A DNA stretch of 64,000 nucleotides. Origin: Taxillus chinensis. Taxonomy: Eukaryota; Streptophyta; Magnoliopsida; Santalales; Loranthaceae. The DNA is taken from NCBI GenBank assembly GCA_023512835.1, contig CM042085.1, positions 50,959,569 through 51,023,568 on the forward strand, given 5' to 3'. Of this stretch, positions 34,394 to 45,490 are shown piece after piece. How positions within the stretch are numbered: the first letter of the stretch is position 1; every line of letters begins with the position of its first letter. Made by a program: the position numbers and the translations under genes. The notes under the pieces were generated by a model. It did no database searches. It worked only from the letters and a program-made list of their open reading frames with translations, and was not told where the DNA came from.

Positions 34394-34616
34394 TATATCT
34401 GCAAAAAGATGTTAGAAAACAAATTTACCTCACAAATTCCTCACGTGTTTCTCTCAAGATGTCACTCCACACTCGTGTTTCACTCAAATTTGGCTTTTCG
34501 ATTCTTGTTTGCCACTCCTTTTTGTTTTTCCACTCTTGGATCCGCCTTGAGGTGCCTCAAAGAACCAAGCAATTTAGAATCAAAGCATTCACAATTTGCA
34601 GAATCAACACAACACT

Positions 34617-34649
<33 letters not shown>

Positions 34650-35096
34650 CTTTCTTTTTTTTTTTTTTTTTTTTTTTTTTGTAAAGTTGAAAAGAACTCT
34701 TCAGGAACCCAACTTGTAAGACAAATCCCAAAACAAAAAATTCCAAGAACGTAATAATGTGAAAGATCTTATAAAAACCCCAGCTTGAGATAAATCACAA
34801 AGAATAATGAGAATTTCTAATCAATAGAAACGAAATTATTGAATGACCACAAAATTAAAGTGGTAATATAAGGACAAGATAAATTAATGGTGTGTTGAAA
34901 GGATGAAGATGATGAAGAGCTATAGAAAATTTTCAAAGCATGATAGATTAGCAAATTTAACTCATAGAAAATTGGATTCAAACAATGATGATCCGAGATG
35001 GAAAGAGAGAATTTGAAGAGTAACAATTTTTATCACAAAAAAATGAAAGAACAAGAAGATATGACCTGCGTTTAGATCCGAAGCTCTGATACCAAA
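34394..35096 (-). other. Gy-E leader with primer site and long poly(A)-like tract
   Basis: Between gag and the 5' LTR. The primer site TGGTATCAGAGC is on the minus strand at 35094-35083, two bases from the LTR. A homopolymer tract at 34620-34680 (61 bases of T on plus broken by two C, hence A-rich in the RNA) lies about 230 bp upstream of the gag ATG. The rest shows no gene. Confidence 0.8.
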
Positions 35097-35835
35097 TGGT
35101 AAGAACCCAAGGGTTTTGAACCCACGAACCCACTACCAATTTGAAGATATGCTCACCCCAAGAAGGCTAAACCAAGATCTATGATCCACTTGAACCCTTG
35201 AACACAAAAAGAAATCAAGGACCCGAAGTGTTGGATGACGCCACAAGGATGATCAAGCCTTCATAAGTCTTGTGGTTCTAGGAAGATTCCTAAGAGGATC
35301 CACTCTCTCACAAAGTGCAAAGATGCTACTTTATTTCCAATGACAATTCTTGAGTGATACAAATGAAGTGTCTCAAGGTATTTATAGGAATCATAATGTC
35401 CAATACCATGTACTAGTATCCTAAAACCATGTGTTATACTATTGTAACTCCCTAATTAGCATAAATGCCACATTTGACCACTTATTTTCGTAAAATAAAA
35501 TCCCATGAAATGAGAAAAACACTTAGAGCCAAAAAGGTATATTTTTAGGCCCAAATGAGACCTCCCATGTGTAGTCCTTGGTCCAAACTCTTCAATTGCT
35601 AGACTCTAGGCCCAAAACATGCTCAATATCTCCATTTGCAGCCCTTATGTAGTTAGTGACGTTTTCAACATGTTTGTCCTCCATTGATCCAATTGCTAAT
35701 TGCTTTGTCCAAGACTCTTGCACTAGCACTTGTAAAGCTTCCTTAATTTGTTTGGTTTTTGCCCTTGTGACCGGTCCACTTGGAATTTGGAGAGGATCAT
35801 TAGAATTAGAGGACACACCTTCGTGATTTGTATCA
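35097..35835 (-). repeat. Gy-E 5' LTR (739 bp)
   Basis: Same ends and length as 29045-29783. The 74-codon open frame 35816-35592 within it is the LTR copy of the pol tail, not a separate gene. Confidence 0.94.
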
Positions 35836-35840
35836 ATAGA

Positions 35841-37250
35841 GGATTAGTTGGGGGATGTTAACTGTGAAGTCATCAGGGACAAGATTCAGACTAGCAGGCA
35901 TCTTCTGATTGGACTAAGGATGCAGAGCATGTACTGCGGTATAGGGGTAGACTGATAGTTCCCACTTCTCTTCTGGAGGAGGTTCTTTGAGAATTTCACC
36001 AGTCACGGTTAGATGAACATCCTGGTGGGACCAAGATGTACCATGCCATGAAGAGGCAGTATTGGTGGCTAGGCTTGAAGAAGGTCATTACTGATTATGT
36101 GAGGTGGTGTTTCACTTGTCATCAGGTCAAGGCAGAGCACCTGAGATCAGCTAATGAGTTGCAGTCATTGCCAGTGCCAGAGTGGAAATGGGACCACGTA
36201 ACTATGGATTTTGTCACTGGACTTCCTCGTTCCAGGGGACACGACACTATATGGGTTATTGTGGACCGATTAACCAAATCGGCGCATTTTATTCTGATTC
36301 GAGAGACAGACCCAATGAGGACTTTGGGACAGAGGTATCTTGATGTGATTGTGCGGTTGCATGGAGTCCCATTGTCTATTGTATCTGATCAAGATGCTAG
36401 GTTCACCTATCAGTTTTGGAGACAATGCAGCGCACTTTGGGTACCAGGGTAAACCTCAGTACAGCCTTTCATCCGCAGACGGATGGTCAGTCGGAGCGGA
36501 TGATACAGACGCTCGAGGATATGTTGCATGCCTGTGTCCTAGATTTTGGAGGTTGTTGGAAGACTCACCTTCCTTTGGTGGAGTTCTCTTACAACAAGAG
36601 TTATCAGGCCACGATTGGGATGGCTCCGTATGAGGCGCTGTATGGTTAGCCTTGTAGGTCACCTTTGTGTTGGGCACAGACGGGAGAGACAGTGGTTCTC
36701 GGTCCCGATATGGTTCGAGAGACCACAAAGATAGTATAGTTGATTCGTCAGCGTATATTGACAGCGTAGAGTAGCTAAAAGTTCTATGCGGATCAGAGGC
36801 ATCGACCTTTGCAGTTTGAGGTGGGTGATCGCCTATTTTTGTGGGTTTCACCGCATCGAGGGCATCGGAGGTTTGGACGTGGATCTAAACTGTCTCCTCG
36901 TTTTGTGGGGCCGTTTGAGATTATTGCCACCATAGGCGCAGTGGCTTACCAATTAGCTTTGCCACCGGAGTTGGCGCAAGTACATGATGTGTTCCATGTG
37001 TCTCAGTTGAGACAGTATCACCCAGATCCTTCTCATGTGTTGGACTATCGTGAGATAGACTTGGCTGATGATGGTGCCATTGTAGAGATGTCGACACAGA
37101 TTTTGGACAGGCGAGAGCAGGTCTTGTGGGGCAAGACGATCCCACTGGTCTGGGTGTTATGGTGACACCGAGGCATGGAGGAGCAGACTTGGGAGAAAGA
37201 GAGCCAGATGCGGGTTCTTCATCCTGAGCTATTCGAGGACGATCAGTCCT
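35841..37250 (+). pseudogene. pol: Gy-D integrase and chromodomain, broken
   Basis: Continues Gy-D after Gy-E. The zinc-site His pair is in FHQSRLDEHPGG (about 35990-36030) and the Cys pair in CFTCHQ (about 36110). Core: Asp in VTMDFVTGLPRS, VIVDRLTKSAHFI, Asp in IVSDQDARF, a frame change near 36440, then HPQTDGQSERMIQTLEDML with Glu and FSYNKSYQATIGMAPYEALYG then a TAG. After two more stops the frame from 36809 reads FEVGDRLFLWVSP, FVGPFEIIATIGAVAYQL, VHDVFHVSQLRQYHPD and the chromodomain QILDRREQVLWGKTIPLVWVLW, interrupted by TGA, then MEEQTWEKESQM. Chromodomains read histone marks and steer integration to heterochromatin. Confidence 0.9.
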
Positions 37251-37556
37251 GAGGTGGGGAGGATGTGAGGCCTTTCCTGAGGTATGAGTTATATTTTATG
37301 CATTCGTTTTGCATATGTTTTGTACCCTTATGTGGTTATGCTTGAGATGTGGTTAAGCTTCGTTTAGCTTATTGTTGTTGGATCTTGTGAGCCTTTTTGG
37401 CTTGTTGTGAGTTGCATTGCACATGTGTGGTTGGTGATCATATTGATGATCATGTGTTTGTGTCTTGTTGTTATGTGGTGCTTGAGCTTGAATTTTGCTA
37501 TGTCCTTTGGGCATGTATTTTATTTTTGAGGACGAAAAGTCCTAAGGTGGGAAGGA
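37251..37556 (+). other. Gy-D 3' untranslated region with two purine tracts
   Basis: The functional tract AAGGTGGGAAGGA ends at 37556, directly before the 3' LTR. A near-copy with the same upstream motif (GAGGACGA ... AGTCCTGAGGTGGGGAGGATG) lies at 37234-37266, right at the end of pol. The ~270 bp between is T/G-rich and non-coding. Confidence 0.75.
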
Positions 37557-39757
37557 TGTAAAGACCCGTATTTGGGTAGGGCTGAGAGATAGTCTTTCTC
37601 TGTTGCTAAAAACATCTGGACAATATTGTGTTCGTCAATGTGAGCATTTTGAATGTAATTGGGCCCAATTCCGGGTCGGGGCCCCGAGTGGCCCGATTGT
37701 TAACTTTTTGGGGTTTATTGGTTGACCTTGCATTTGAGCGGTCAATTGGGTTGGAGACTATCTGGATAGTGATGTGCTCATCATTTTGAGCGTTTTGACT
37801 GTACTTGGGCTCAATTTGGAGTTCGTGACCTTGAGAGGTCAATTAATATTTTTGGGATTTATAAATAAAAGAAAATACAAAAATATAAATAGGATGAGAG
37901 TAAGAGCTTCCACTTTACGTTTCTGTGTTCGTACGTTAGAGAGACAGAGAGAGAGAGAGAGAGAAGCTTGGAGCAGTCGATTTGGGGAGTTTTAAGCTTG
38001 TTTGATCATCAAGAATCATTCATGTAGGTGTTCCATTGATTCTTCACCCTTTTCTTGTTGTTTCATTGGATTAACATGTAAGAATTAGATGAAATCATGA
38101 AAATTCGTGATGAACCCTTGGAATTGGGGAAAATGGAAATTGAGCATGAAACCTAGATGATTTAGGTTGTTTGGTAGCGTAATATGGCTAGATGATGTTA
38201 GAAACCCTTAATAGGAATAAATTTTTGCTTAAAACTGGAGATTTAATGAGTATAATTAGGTTTTGGGACGAAATCGGGAAGAACACAGTCGGCACTTCGC
38301 GACTGGAGAACTGCTCAAGGCTAGCCTTGAGCAAAGTGTCGAGCAGTAGCCTCGAGCAGGAGCCTCGAGCATGATGCTCGAGCCTAGAGTGTCAAGCAAC
38401 ATCGAGCAGAGCGTCGAGCAAGGTGTCTCGAGCACGGTGTCTCGAGCAGTTAGACAGTGCAATTGCCAGTGTATGTTGCCAAGGTGCCTGGACCCATTTA
38501 CATTGTAACCATTATGGCTCTCCACATTTAACTTAAGTTACAATGTAAATAATGAAAATACCCCCCAATTGGATTTAAAGAAAAATACTAGAAAAATAAA
38601 TTTCACTCCTTCAAAATGTGAAAATTGGGATTTATTGTTAAATCTCGGAAAAATCCAGTTTTTCGTAGAGGTGGATTTTTGGAAAGTGGGGTTAGACATC
38701 TTAGAAAAATCCCCCAAAATCAGATTATCTTAGTTATGATATAGAGACCCAATGCTGGGACTTTTTATTTCAAGAAAACAACTCCTATGGGTATCTCCAT
38801 CCTTGGTCAAGGAATGATGATCGATTTGTGAAGACTGGCTTCAGTTATAAAGGGAGTATGGTGAACCTTAATGTCATATTGGTGTTGGTATGTTGGTTTG
38901 AGGAATTGGGGCTTGGGCTCTATGACATGTTGGGTTCTCATTGTGAAGCACAGATGATGCTATGTGGTTGACGGGGCAAGCATATACGTTGATGGAAGCC
39001 CTGTGTGGCACCGTGGCCGGGCATATTGCGCTGTGGCCGTGGCAGGCATATGTGACGATGGCAGGCATGTGTAGCACTATGTCCGGGCATATAGCGCTGT
39101 GGTAGGGCTGAGTGCCCCGAGCTGGGATCCTGTTGAGGATCGTGTTGAGCCGTTGAGCTAGGGCTGAGTGCCCTGAGCTGGGATCCCATGGAGGATCATG
39201 GACAAGCTGTCCTGTGTGGGCAGGCTGGGTCCTAATGTTTGTTTGTAGGCTGAGTCCTGATGATTGTGCACACTACACAGTGCACGAGTACACAGAGCAT
39301 GTAGTATAGACTTGTATGTTTGCTTGATGTGGAGTGTTGGAGTCACCTACTGAGCTTGTTGTTCACCCCTACTTGTTGTTTACCTTTTTCAAGTGTGACC
39401 CGAGACTAGTGGAGGACTTTCTTCCAAGAGGACGTGCCCACTACTCTGATGTATGATACAGTATCATATTCTATATTGTTGTGTATTGTATCCTGGACAT
39501 GGGTCCATGAACAGTTGTATTTGCATACTGTTTGTGATGTGATGTCTGTATGACTGATTGACTTATTGTATCCATGATGATATATGGGACAGCACAGGAT
39601 TACCCTTAATGTATGACTGTACAGGGTTGCATGATCGAGACAGCACCCGTGGTGTAGTCTCTATTGGTGCTAGTCATCAACCCCTTGACCTTTCAGGTGC
39701 GGGCAAGGAGAAGTCATGTTCTTAGTTCCGGGTTCCCTGGAATTTGGGAGCGTGACA
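37557..39757 (+). repeat. Gy-D 3' LTR (2,201 bp)
   Basis: TGTAAAGACCC ... GGGAGCGTGACA, paired with 22001-24219. The AG tract is shorter and interrupted (37938-37962), and the GAGCA cluster is at about 38310-38450. Followed by TSD CAGCC. Confidence 0.92.
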
Positions 39758-39762
39758 CAGCC

Positions 39763-41339
39763 ACTTCCAATTTGTGCCTCTATTCTTGTTTTCTATCACA
39801 AATAGAACCAAAGGTGGTGGATAAAGCTCTTCAAGATTCCAACTAGATAGATACTATGCAAGAAGAGCTTAATCAATTCAAGAGGATTAAAGTGTGGACA
39901 CTAGTACCAAGGCCAAAGTCGCAACAAGTCATTGGAGTTAAATGGGTGTTCTGGAACAAACTTGATACGGATGGAATAGTAATCCGGAACAAAGCTCGAC
40001 TGGTAACCAAAGGATATCATCAAGAAGAAGGCATTGACTACGACGAGACCTTGCTCCAGTAGCTGGACTTGAGGCAATCAGAATGTTCCTAGCGTATGCA
40101 TCTTATGAAAACTTCAAGGTTTATCAAATAGACATCAAGAGCACCTTTCTGAATTGAGATCTTCAAGAGGAGGTTTATGTTGAACAACCTCCAGGTTTCA
40201 TTGAGCACAAGGCTGAACATATGTTGTACAAACTATGGAAAGCCTTGTACGGATTGAAGCAAGCTCCAAGAGCCTGGTATGACACACTGTCAGATTTTCT
40301 GCTCGCATATAATTTCAAAAAAGGGAAGATTGACACCACCTTATTCCTACGAAAAGAGAAGGGACATTCTCTGATCGTATAAATTTATGTGGATGACATC
40401 ATTTTCGAATCATCTAATCTGAAGCTTTGTGAAGAGTTTGCAAAGTTAATTATTGGCAAATTTAAAATGAGCATGATGGGAGAACTATCCTTCTTCCTCG
40501 GAATTGAAGCCAAACAAATGAATGAAGGAATTTTCATTAACCAAGCCAAGTACACAAAGGACTTACTCAAGAAGTTTGGTATGCGGAATTCATCTCCCAT
40601 GAACACTCCTATGCTAGTCAGTGCTAAGTTGGATTCTAAAATAAACGGAGAATCAGTAAATGTTACTGAATACATAGGTATGATAGGATCATTGTTGTAT
40701 CTTACAACAAGTCGCCCAGATATCATGTTCGCAACTTGTATATGTGCAAGATATCAGGCGGATCCTAAAGAGTCACACATGCTACATGTCAAACAGATAT
40801 TGCGGTACCTCAAAGGGACAGTGAATTTGGGACTCTGGTATCCAAAGGAGTCAAATTTCTCTTTATCCGGATATTCTGATGTTGATTTTGCCGGGTGTCG
40901 CATCGACATGAAGAGCACCAGTGGTACTTGTCAGTTCCTTGGAAACAGACTGATCTCACGGTTCAGTAAAAAGCAAAATTCCGTATTAACCTCTACTGCT
41001 GAGGCGAAATACATAGCTGCTGTGAGTTGCTGCGCATAGCTTCTTTGGATGCAAAGTCAATTTAATGACTACGGATTCAATATGACATCTGTTCTACTCT
41101 ATTGTGATAATACCAGTACCATTGCCATCAGCAACAGTCCTGTCATGCACCCAAAGACTAAGCATATTGAAGTCAGGTATCACTTCATTCGTGATCATGT
41201 TCTCAAAAAGCACATATCTCTCGAACATGTTGCTACGGATGATCAACTTGCAGACATACTCACCAAGCTCTTACCTGATGCAAGATTCTCTGAACTACTC
41301 CTTAAGTTAGGTATGCTTGATCTTTTTGCATAGCTTCTA
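39763..41339 (+). pseudogene. pol: Co-1 reverse transcriptase and RNase H, broken
   Basis: Resumes with CLYSCFLSQIEPKVVDKAL. RT blocks: GVKWVFWNKLDTDG, ARLVTKGYHQEEGIDYDET, then one missing base near 40050. In the next frame: AYASYENFKVYQIDIKSTFLN with a TGA near 40158, LYKLWKALYGLKQAPRAWYD, and a TAA just before IYVDDIIFE (catalytic YVDD near 40388). From 40389 a frame of 216 codons covers SFFLGIEAKQMNEGIFINQAKY, SLLYLTTSRPDIMFA, LSGYSDVDFAGCRID and TSTAEAKYIAAVSCCA then a TAG. The RNase H end (LYCDNTSTIAIS, HIEVRYHFIRDHVLKKH, DQLADILTKLLPDARF) closes at 41339. It copied RNA to DNA; the four lesions kill it. Confidence 0.92.
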
Positions 41340-42843
41340 ATTTATTAATCCAGCAGTATATTCTTCGGAACATGCATTGTGTTTCATGATGAGTGATAGA
41401 CATTTACTGTACTTCCTACTGATCATTCTTACTTGTGTCATGCATTGTGTTTCTAATAATATTCACATACTTTTAATTGGGAGGATGCTTGTATCTCCAG
41501 ATAGAAGTAGCTTAAGCTAACATAATAAAGATATATGAATAAAACCTCCTTAAGATTTCATGATTCTCATTTCCATCTCCCACCACATGTCCAATGATTT
41601 CTCATATTGATTGAATTATTAACATGCTTGGTTGAAAAAATGAAATGGGTTAGCTCGGAATGCCTGGTGGATAAATTCACTGTAGCAGTCTGATCATCTT
41701 TTTGAGTGGAGTTCATCAAGGATAGACAACAATTTCTCAAGATCTAAATGTTAAGCAGGAAACGTCCATCGAGAGGATTGCATGGTCTAAGGGGAAGAAA
41801 ATGCTTTATCAATTACCCAAGTAATACCCCCCTTATATGTCTCATGACCTCTTTCCTGGCTGTCTATATGAGCGGGAGTCTTCCTCGAGAGGATCGTACA
41901 GTTGATTCTCACTTTTAGATCTGACTAGACATGCATTGTTGAATCGGAATTGTGGCATGATTAAATATTTTTGTTTCTTCAACTGTGCATCTTAGGTATG
42001 ATAATCAATTGATTATTCCTGGCATGTGTTTTTTAATCCATTATCACTCATAATCAGTTGGAAAAATCATATAGATTTAATTAATTATAGCTGCGTCCTT
42101 CAGCATTAAGGTTTCGCTATGTTGACTAATATGAACTTATGTGTTTCTTATCTGTCATATGCATTGATCTCAGTAAAATGATCCTTAACTCGTATGTATG
42201 TGTCTCGCTTTCATTTTTAATGCATAAGTTCTGTTATTTTTCATTAGTTCAGATTATGTTGGGCATTCTGTATTTATCTCATATTCGTACTAATTCCAAC
42301 CTGTTAAGTCTTCTGTTTTTTAATTTATCTTTATGAAGCTTTAGGTTCAGATTCTCTTTGCACATGATTGATATATCTTGTTTGATGTCTCGGATCTGAG
42401 GTGTTGTGGTACCTCCTATCATCTTGACTTCAAGACAGCAATGAAATCCACTTCTCTCTAGTTCAACACCTGTTTCTACGGACTCAGTCTATCATTCATC
42501 CGGATATTCTTTCTACGGATACACCTTACCCCGGATGATAGTCGGTTCATTTCCTGCTGACTCTTGAAAGTCTCAAATTGTGACAATCCAAGTATTATCT
42601 TACATCGCGTATTTTTGAGGAGGAATAATGATGGTTCATTAAATGCTCGTCTCGAGCTGGGCAATTAGTAATTTCATTTTCCGGAAGAAGGCATACAACT
42701 GTCATAAATGCTTGGTTTTGCTGTCTCCATGTCATCTCTTTACCCAGAGACACTCAACTATCAAGTTTAATGACATCAGATTGTCAGGCGACTCACTGTT
42801 CATTTCGCTTGAACCCTAAACCTACCGGCATCCACTGACCCAT
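41340..42843 (+). other. Co-1 spacer between pol and the extra gene
   Basis: 1.5 kb with no coding region. It is partly alignable to the minus-strand spacer 53217-54784 of Co-2: the AGGGGAAGAAAATGC / GTAATACCCCCC and CATGGTCTAAGG blocks, and the GGGAGGATGCTTG segment just after pol. This shows that the extra gene and its spacer are a standing part of this copia family. Confidence 0.65.
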
Positions 42844-42957
42844 TATATATATCTCAAGCATTCAAGCGAAGAGCAACTTAACACTCTCAAATTCAATAGT
42901 CGTTCTTCATCTTATCAAAACCCTACATTTTCTTTCCCTTCTCCCAATCCGACTTCC
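42844..42957 (+). promoter_or_regulatory. Putative internal promoter and 5' UTR of the extra gene (Co-1)
   Basis: TATATATAT at 42844-42852 lies about 105-114 bp upstream of the ATG at 42958, with a CT/CA-rich stretch (TTCTTTCCCTTCTCCC) before the ATG typical of plant 5' leaders. The Co-2 copy has a TATA box at nearly the same distance. No transcript evidence is available here. Confidence 0.45.
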
Positions 42958-43168
42958 ATGGCACCCAGAACCGCTCTATCTGGCATCAATCTAGGCCATC
43001 TGGTTAATTGGAACGCTGTTTCCAATCCTTCGGCGTGGTTTCTGGAACTACGCTCCTTACTTGAAGCCAGCCATCTGTTAAATCTGGTCACTGATCCGGT
43101 TGATCTTCTTATCGAAGACGTCGCTAAATACTACCACAACATACGTTACACTACCGACTCCATCAGAT

Positions 43169-44108
43169 GGGCACTGATATTCGACCAGAATTATCTACCG
43201 GATTTATCATCCGAATTGACGTGGCAGCTGATGTGTTTGCATATGTAGAATTATTAATTACGTTTGTGGCAGATGACGTGTTTAAATCAGTTTAATGAAT
43301 TTCGGTTTCATTTCTGTCTTTATCGATTGTTACATTCGCGGAATATGACATGTTTACTTCGGTTCGGGATGAACTTCGGTTTAAAAAAATAAGACTTCAG
43401 TTCAGCAAAATAGGACTTCAGTTCGGGAAAATAGAGATTTCGGTTCAGAAAATAGGCCTTCGGTTCGGGAAATAAGGACTTCGGTTCGGGGAATAAGGAC
43501 TTCGGTTCGGGAAATAAGATTTCTATTCGGAAAATAGGTCTTCGGTTTGGGAAATAAGATTTCCGTTCGGAAAATAGGTCTTCGGTTCGAGAAAAGCTGT
43601 TATTCCTCGAATCGAATCGTCAAACCGAATTAATCATCCCTTACCTGCGGGGTTTTGCATTCCGTGAGCTGTAGCTATCTCCGGTGGACTGCAATTTCTG
43701 ACAAAAACTTCAAACGGTCATAACTTTGCGCACAGTGGTCAGAATTAGGTCTTTGTTTTTTTTTGATTTGTAGGTGTCGACGAGAGCTACAGCCCAAAAA
43801 TCCCTATGAGGAATTTTACGCTCTCGGATTTTTAAAAAAAACACTCTATCACTTTCAAAACCTAATTTTTAACAGATTATTATAACTTTTTAGCAAATGT
43901 TTAATGCGTGAAATAGTACTTTAGTTTTTCGTAATACAATTATTTTCTGAATCGAACCGATTTAAATGCTATTCTGTTTTTGTCGTTCGGCCGCCCATTT
44001 TATTGACGCAACACATAATCGTTTTTTGCCACGCTAGATGCCTCGCTGGACAGACACGTAGATCTGGTTTTGAATCTGGTAAAATTATCCAGCTAAAAAT
44101 ATTTATTC
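43169..44108. mobile_element. MULE-like non-autonomous DNA transposon (940 bp)
   Basis: Sits in the extra gene between two copies of the 9-bp sequence CCATCAGAT (43160-43168 and 44109-44117); removal restores the frame (YTTDSI joined to RSTIRGE). A 9-bp TSD is typical of Mutator-like elements. The ends carry weak inverted similarity over about 40 bp: ATTATCTACCGGATTT near the left end and the complement of AATCTGGTAAAATTATCC near the right end. No transposase is present. It contains a tandem array at 43357-43600. The class call rests on TSD length and is tentative. Confidence 0.6.
43357..43600. repeat. ~21-bp tandem array (CTTCGGTTCGGGAAATAAG type)
   Basis: About eleven degenerate units of 18-22 bp, each with a CTTCGGTTCGG-like core and an AAATAAG or AAAATAGG spacer. 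It lies inside the MULE-like insertion. Confidence 0.85.
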
Positions 44109-44913
44109 CCATCAGATCCACCATTCGGGGAGAATTCATTGTCATCATAACCCCTGCTGTTCTTCGTGCCGCTCTCCATTTCCCCTCCAGTACTCACCAG
44201 TGACTGGACCCAGAGTCGATGGTAGCCTTACTGGGCTACACTTATAAAGGGAAAGAATACAAGCTGAAGTCCTTCCAGGGTTGCTATCATTGTATGGCCA
44301 CCATTTTGAGCCAGTGCTTTCTGGCTCGTACATCAACCCTTGACTCTGTCCTATACGATCTTCTCCTCGCAATGTACAAAGTCTTTGAGAGCCTCCCGAT
44401 GGATTGGGGGGCCTTTTTGTTTCGGCTACGGGGCAACAACCCAAAGAATCAATCTTTTATGTGGGTACTCAGCATTGTCTTCTGGCATTTGCGTCCGTCC
44501 CATTTCAACAAATATGGTGTCATCCCCTTCCCCCATACATACTATCTCTGCAATCTAATGCTTGACGGGACTTTACTGCTCGTCGGCCTTCTGCTGTTAT
44601 TCGCCTCCTTCCAACTTCGGAACAACAGGGCAGTTCGGTTGGTGACCTAGCCGACAGCTCTGCCCCCGAGGTCAGCTCTACCCACCGGTCCTCACAGATT
44701 CGGTCTGTAGCCGCTCACTCCATCTCCCGCAGCTCCCATGTAAGGACCCATACCTTGAGTTAGTCACAGTTTTGCCTTCTGAGTAGAGTTGTTTTCTAGA
44801 TTTTGACCTAGTGAATGGGCTCAAATGAATTCACGTGCAAAAGGAAAGATTCTTAGAATGATGTCCTCTATCTACCACAGAAGTTTCAGGCCAAACGGAC
44901 GTGTATGTGGGGT

Positions 44914-45239
44914 GCACGTGAAATGGGTCCATTTCACGTGCAAGTGTGGTTGTCTTCTACATGATGCAAGGAGGCTAGGGGTGAAGTTTGAGCGCATTTG
45001 GAGTTGCACGTGAATTGGGGAATTCACGTTCAAATTGGTGTGCAGCCATATTTTTGCATGGTTCCCTTGGTTTTGACATTCTAATGATCTTCCTCCAAAG
45101 GACCATGTTGAAATTCTGAGTATTTTGGCCTATATGGGTGTGGAAAGGTGCTAACTTGTGTGATCAAAACTATGTTGTTTTGATCATGGGATTTACTTAA
45201 TCAAAACTACGTCGTTTTGATGTGGGTAGTGTCTATATA
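44914..45239 (+). promoter_or_regulatory. Solo-F promoter: G-box hairpins, ACGT palindromes, TATA
   Basis: Perfect 13-bp inverted repeat GCACGTGAAATGG/CCATTTCACGTGC with 2-bp centre (44914-44941). A second hairpin, GCACGTGAATT/AATTCACGTTC, spans 45006-45031. Palindromes ATCAAAACTATG-TTGTTTTGAT and ATCAAAACTACGTCGTTTTG lie at about 45165-45216, and TCTATATAAT at about 45231-45240. Order and strand sense agree with the other LTRs. Confidence 0.65.
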
Positions 45240-45434
45240 ATGAGGGCTTGAGTTTGAGTTTAGGGTTCTTGTGTTCTTCTTTGCTTGCATGTACGCGCGG
45301 AGAGAGAGAGGATCTCCTGGGCATTTGCCGTGGTGGTTCGCGTCATTGGGAGGTGCCTAGCATAGAGGTTAGGACAAAAGTCCGAGGTAGGGATTCATGT
45401 TCTTCCTAACTCTCCTCTCGTTCTAGGATATTCG

Positions 45435-45436
<2 letters not shown>

Positions 45437-45487
<51 letters not shown>
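45437..45487. repeat. (TA)n microsatellite, 51 bp
   Basis: Uninterrupted TA dinucleotides inside solo-F, next to an otherwise conserved LTR block; likely a length-variable site. Confidence 0.95.

Positions 45488-45490
<3 letters not shown>

Larger units (their letters stand above)
29045..35835 (-). mobile_element. Gy-E: young CRM-like chromovirus, nearly complete
   Basis: 6,791 bp flanked by TSD ATAGA (29040-29044 and 35836-35840). The two 739-bp LTRs differ at six positions by my count (about 0.8 percent), so this is the youngest dated element here. Sense is minus: initiator-Met primer site 35094-35083, gag, protease with DGG active site, RT, RNase H, integrase, then a coding tail running into the 3' LTR. 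The PPGLPPIRGIEHQIDF and YRSNPEETKELQRQV RT blocks, the ATFNVADLSPF integrase end and the coding overlap with the LTR suggest the CRM (centromeric) clade; this assignment is an inference. A few single-base lesions inactivate pol. Confidence 0.92.
22001..39757 (+). mobile_element. Gy-D: Del/Tekay-like chromovirus with nested insertions
   Basis: Plus-strand element flanked by TSD CAGCC (21996-22000 and 39758-39762). LTRs 22001-24219 and 37557-39757, initiator-Met-like primer site at 24223, gag, protease, RT, RNase H, integrase and chromodomain in gypsy order. Two insertions interrupt it: a solo LTR (27229-28281) in RT/RNase H and Gy-E (29045-35835) between RNase H and integrase. Its own sequence, without them, is about 9.9 kb. 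The LTRs differ visibly (roughly 6-7 percent over the first 240 bp by eye), so it is older than Gy-E. Numerous stops and an RT active-site change make it defective. Confidence 0.92.

Noticed and set aside
34246..34719. Plus-strand frame of 157 codons
   Set aside because: Its long poly-Phe stretch is the translation of the T-tract in the Gy-E leader; it is antisense to gag.
35592..35816. 74-codon frame as a separate small gene
   Set aside because: Identical in origin to the pol tail in the other LTR of Gy-E; it is the 5' LTR copy and lacks the rest of pol.
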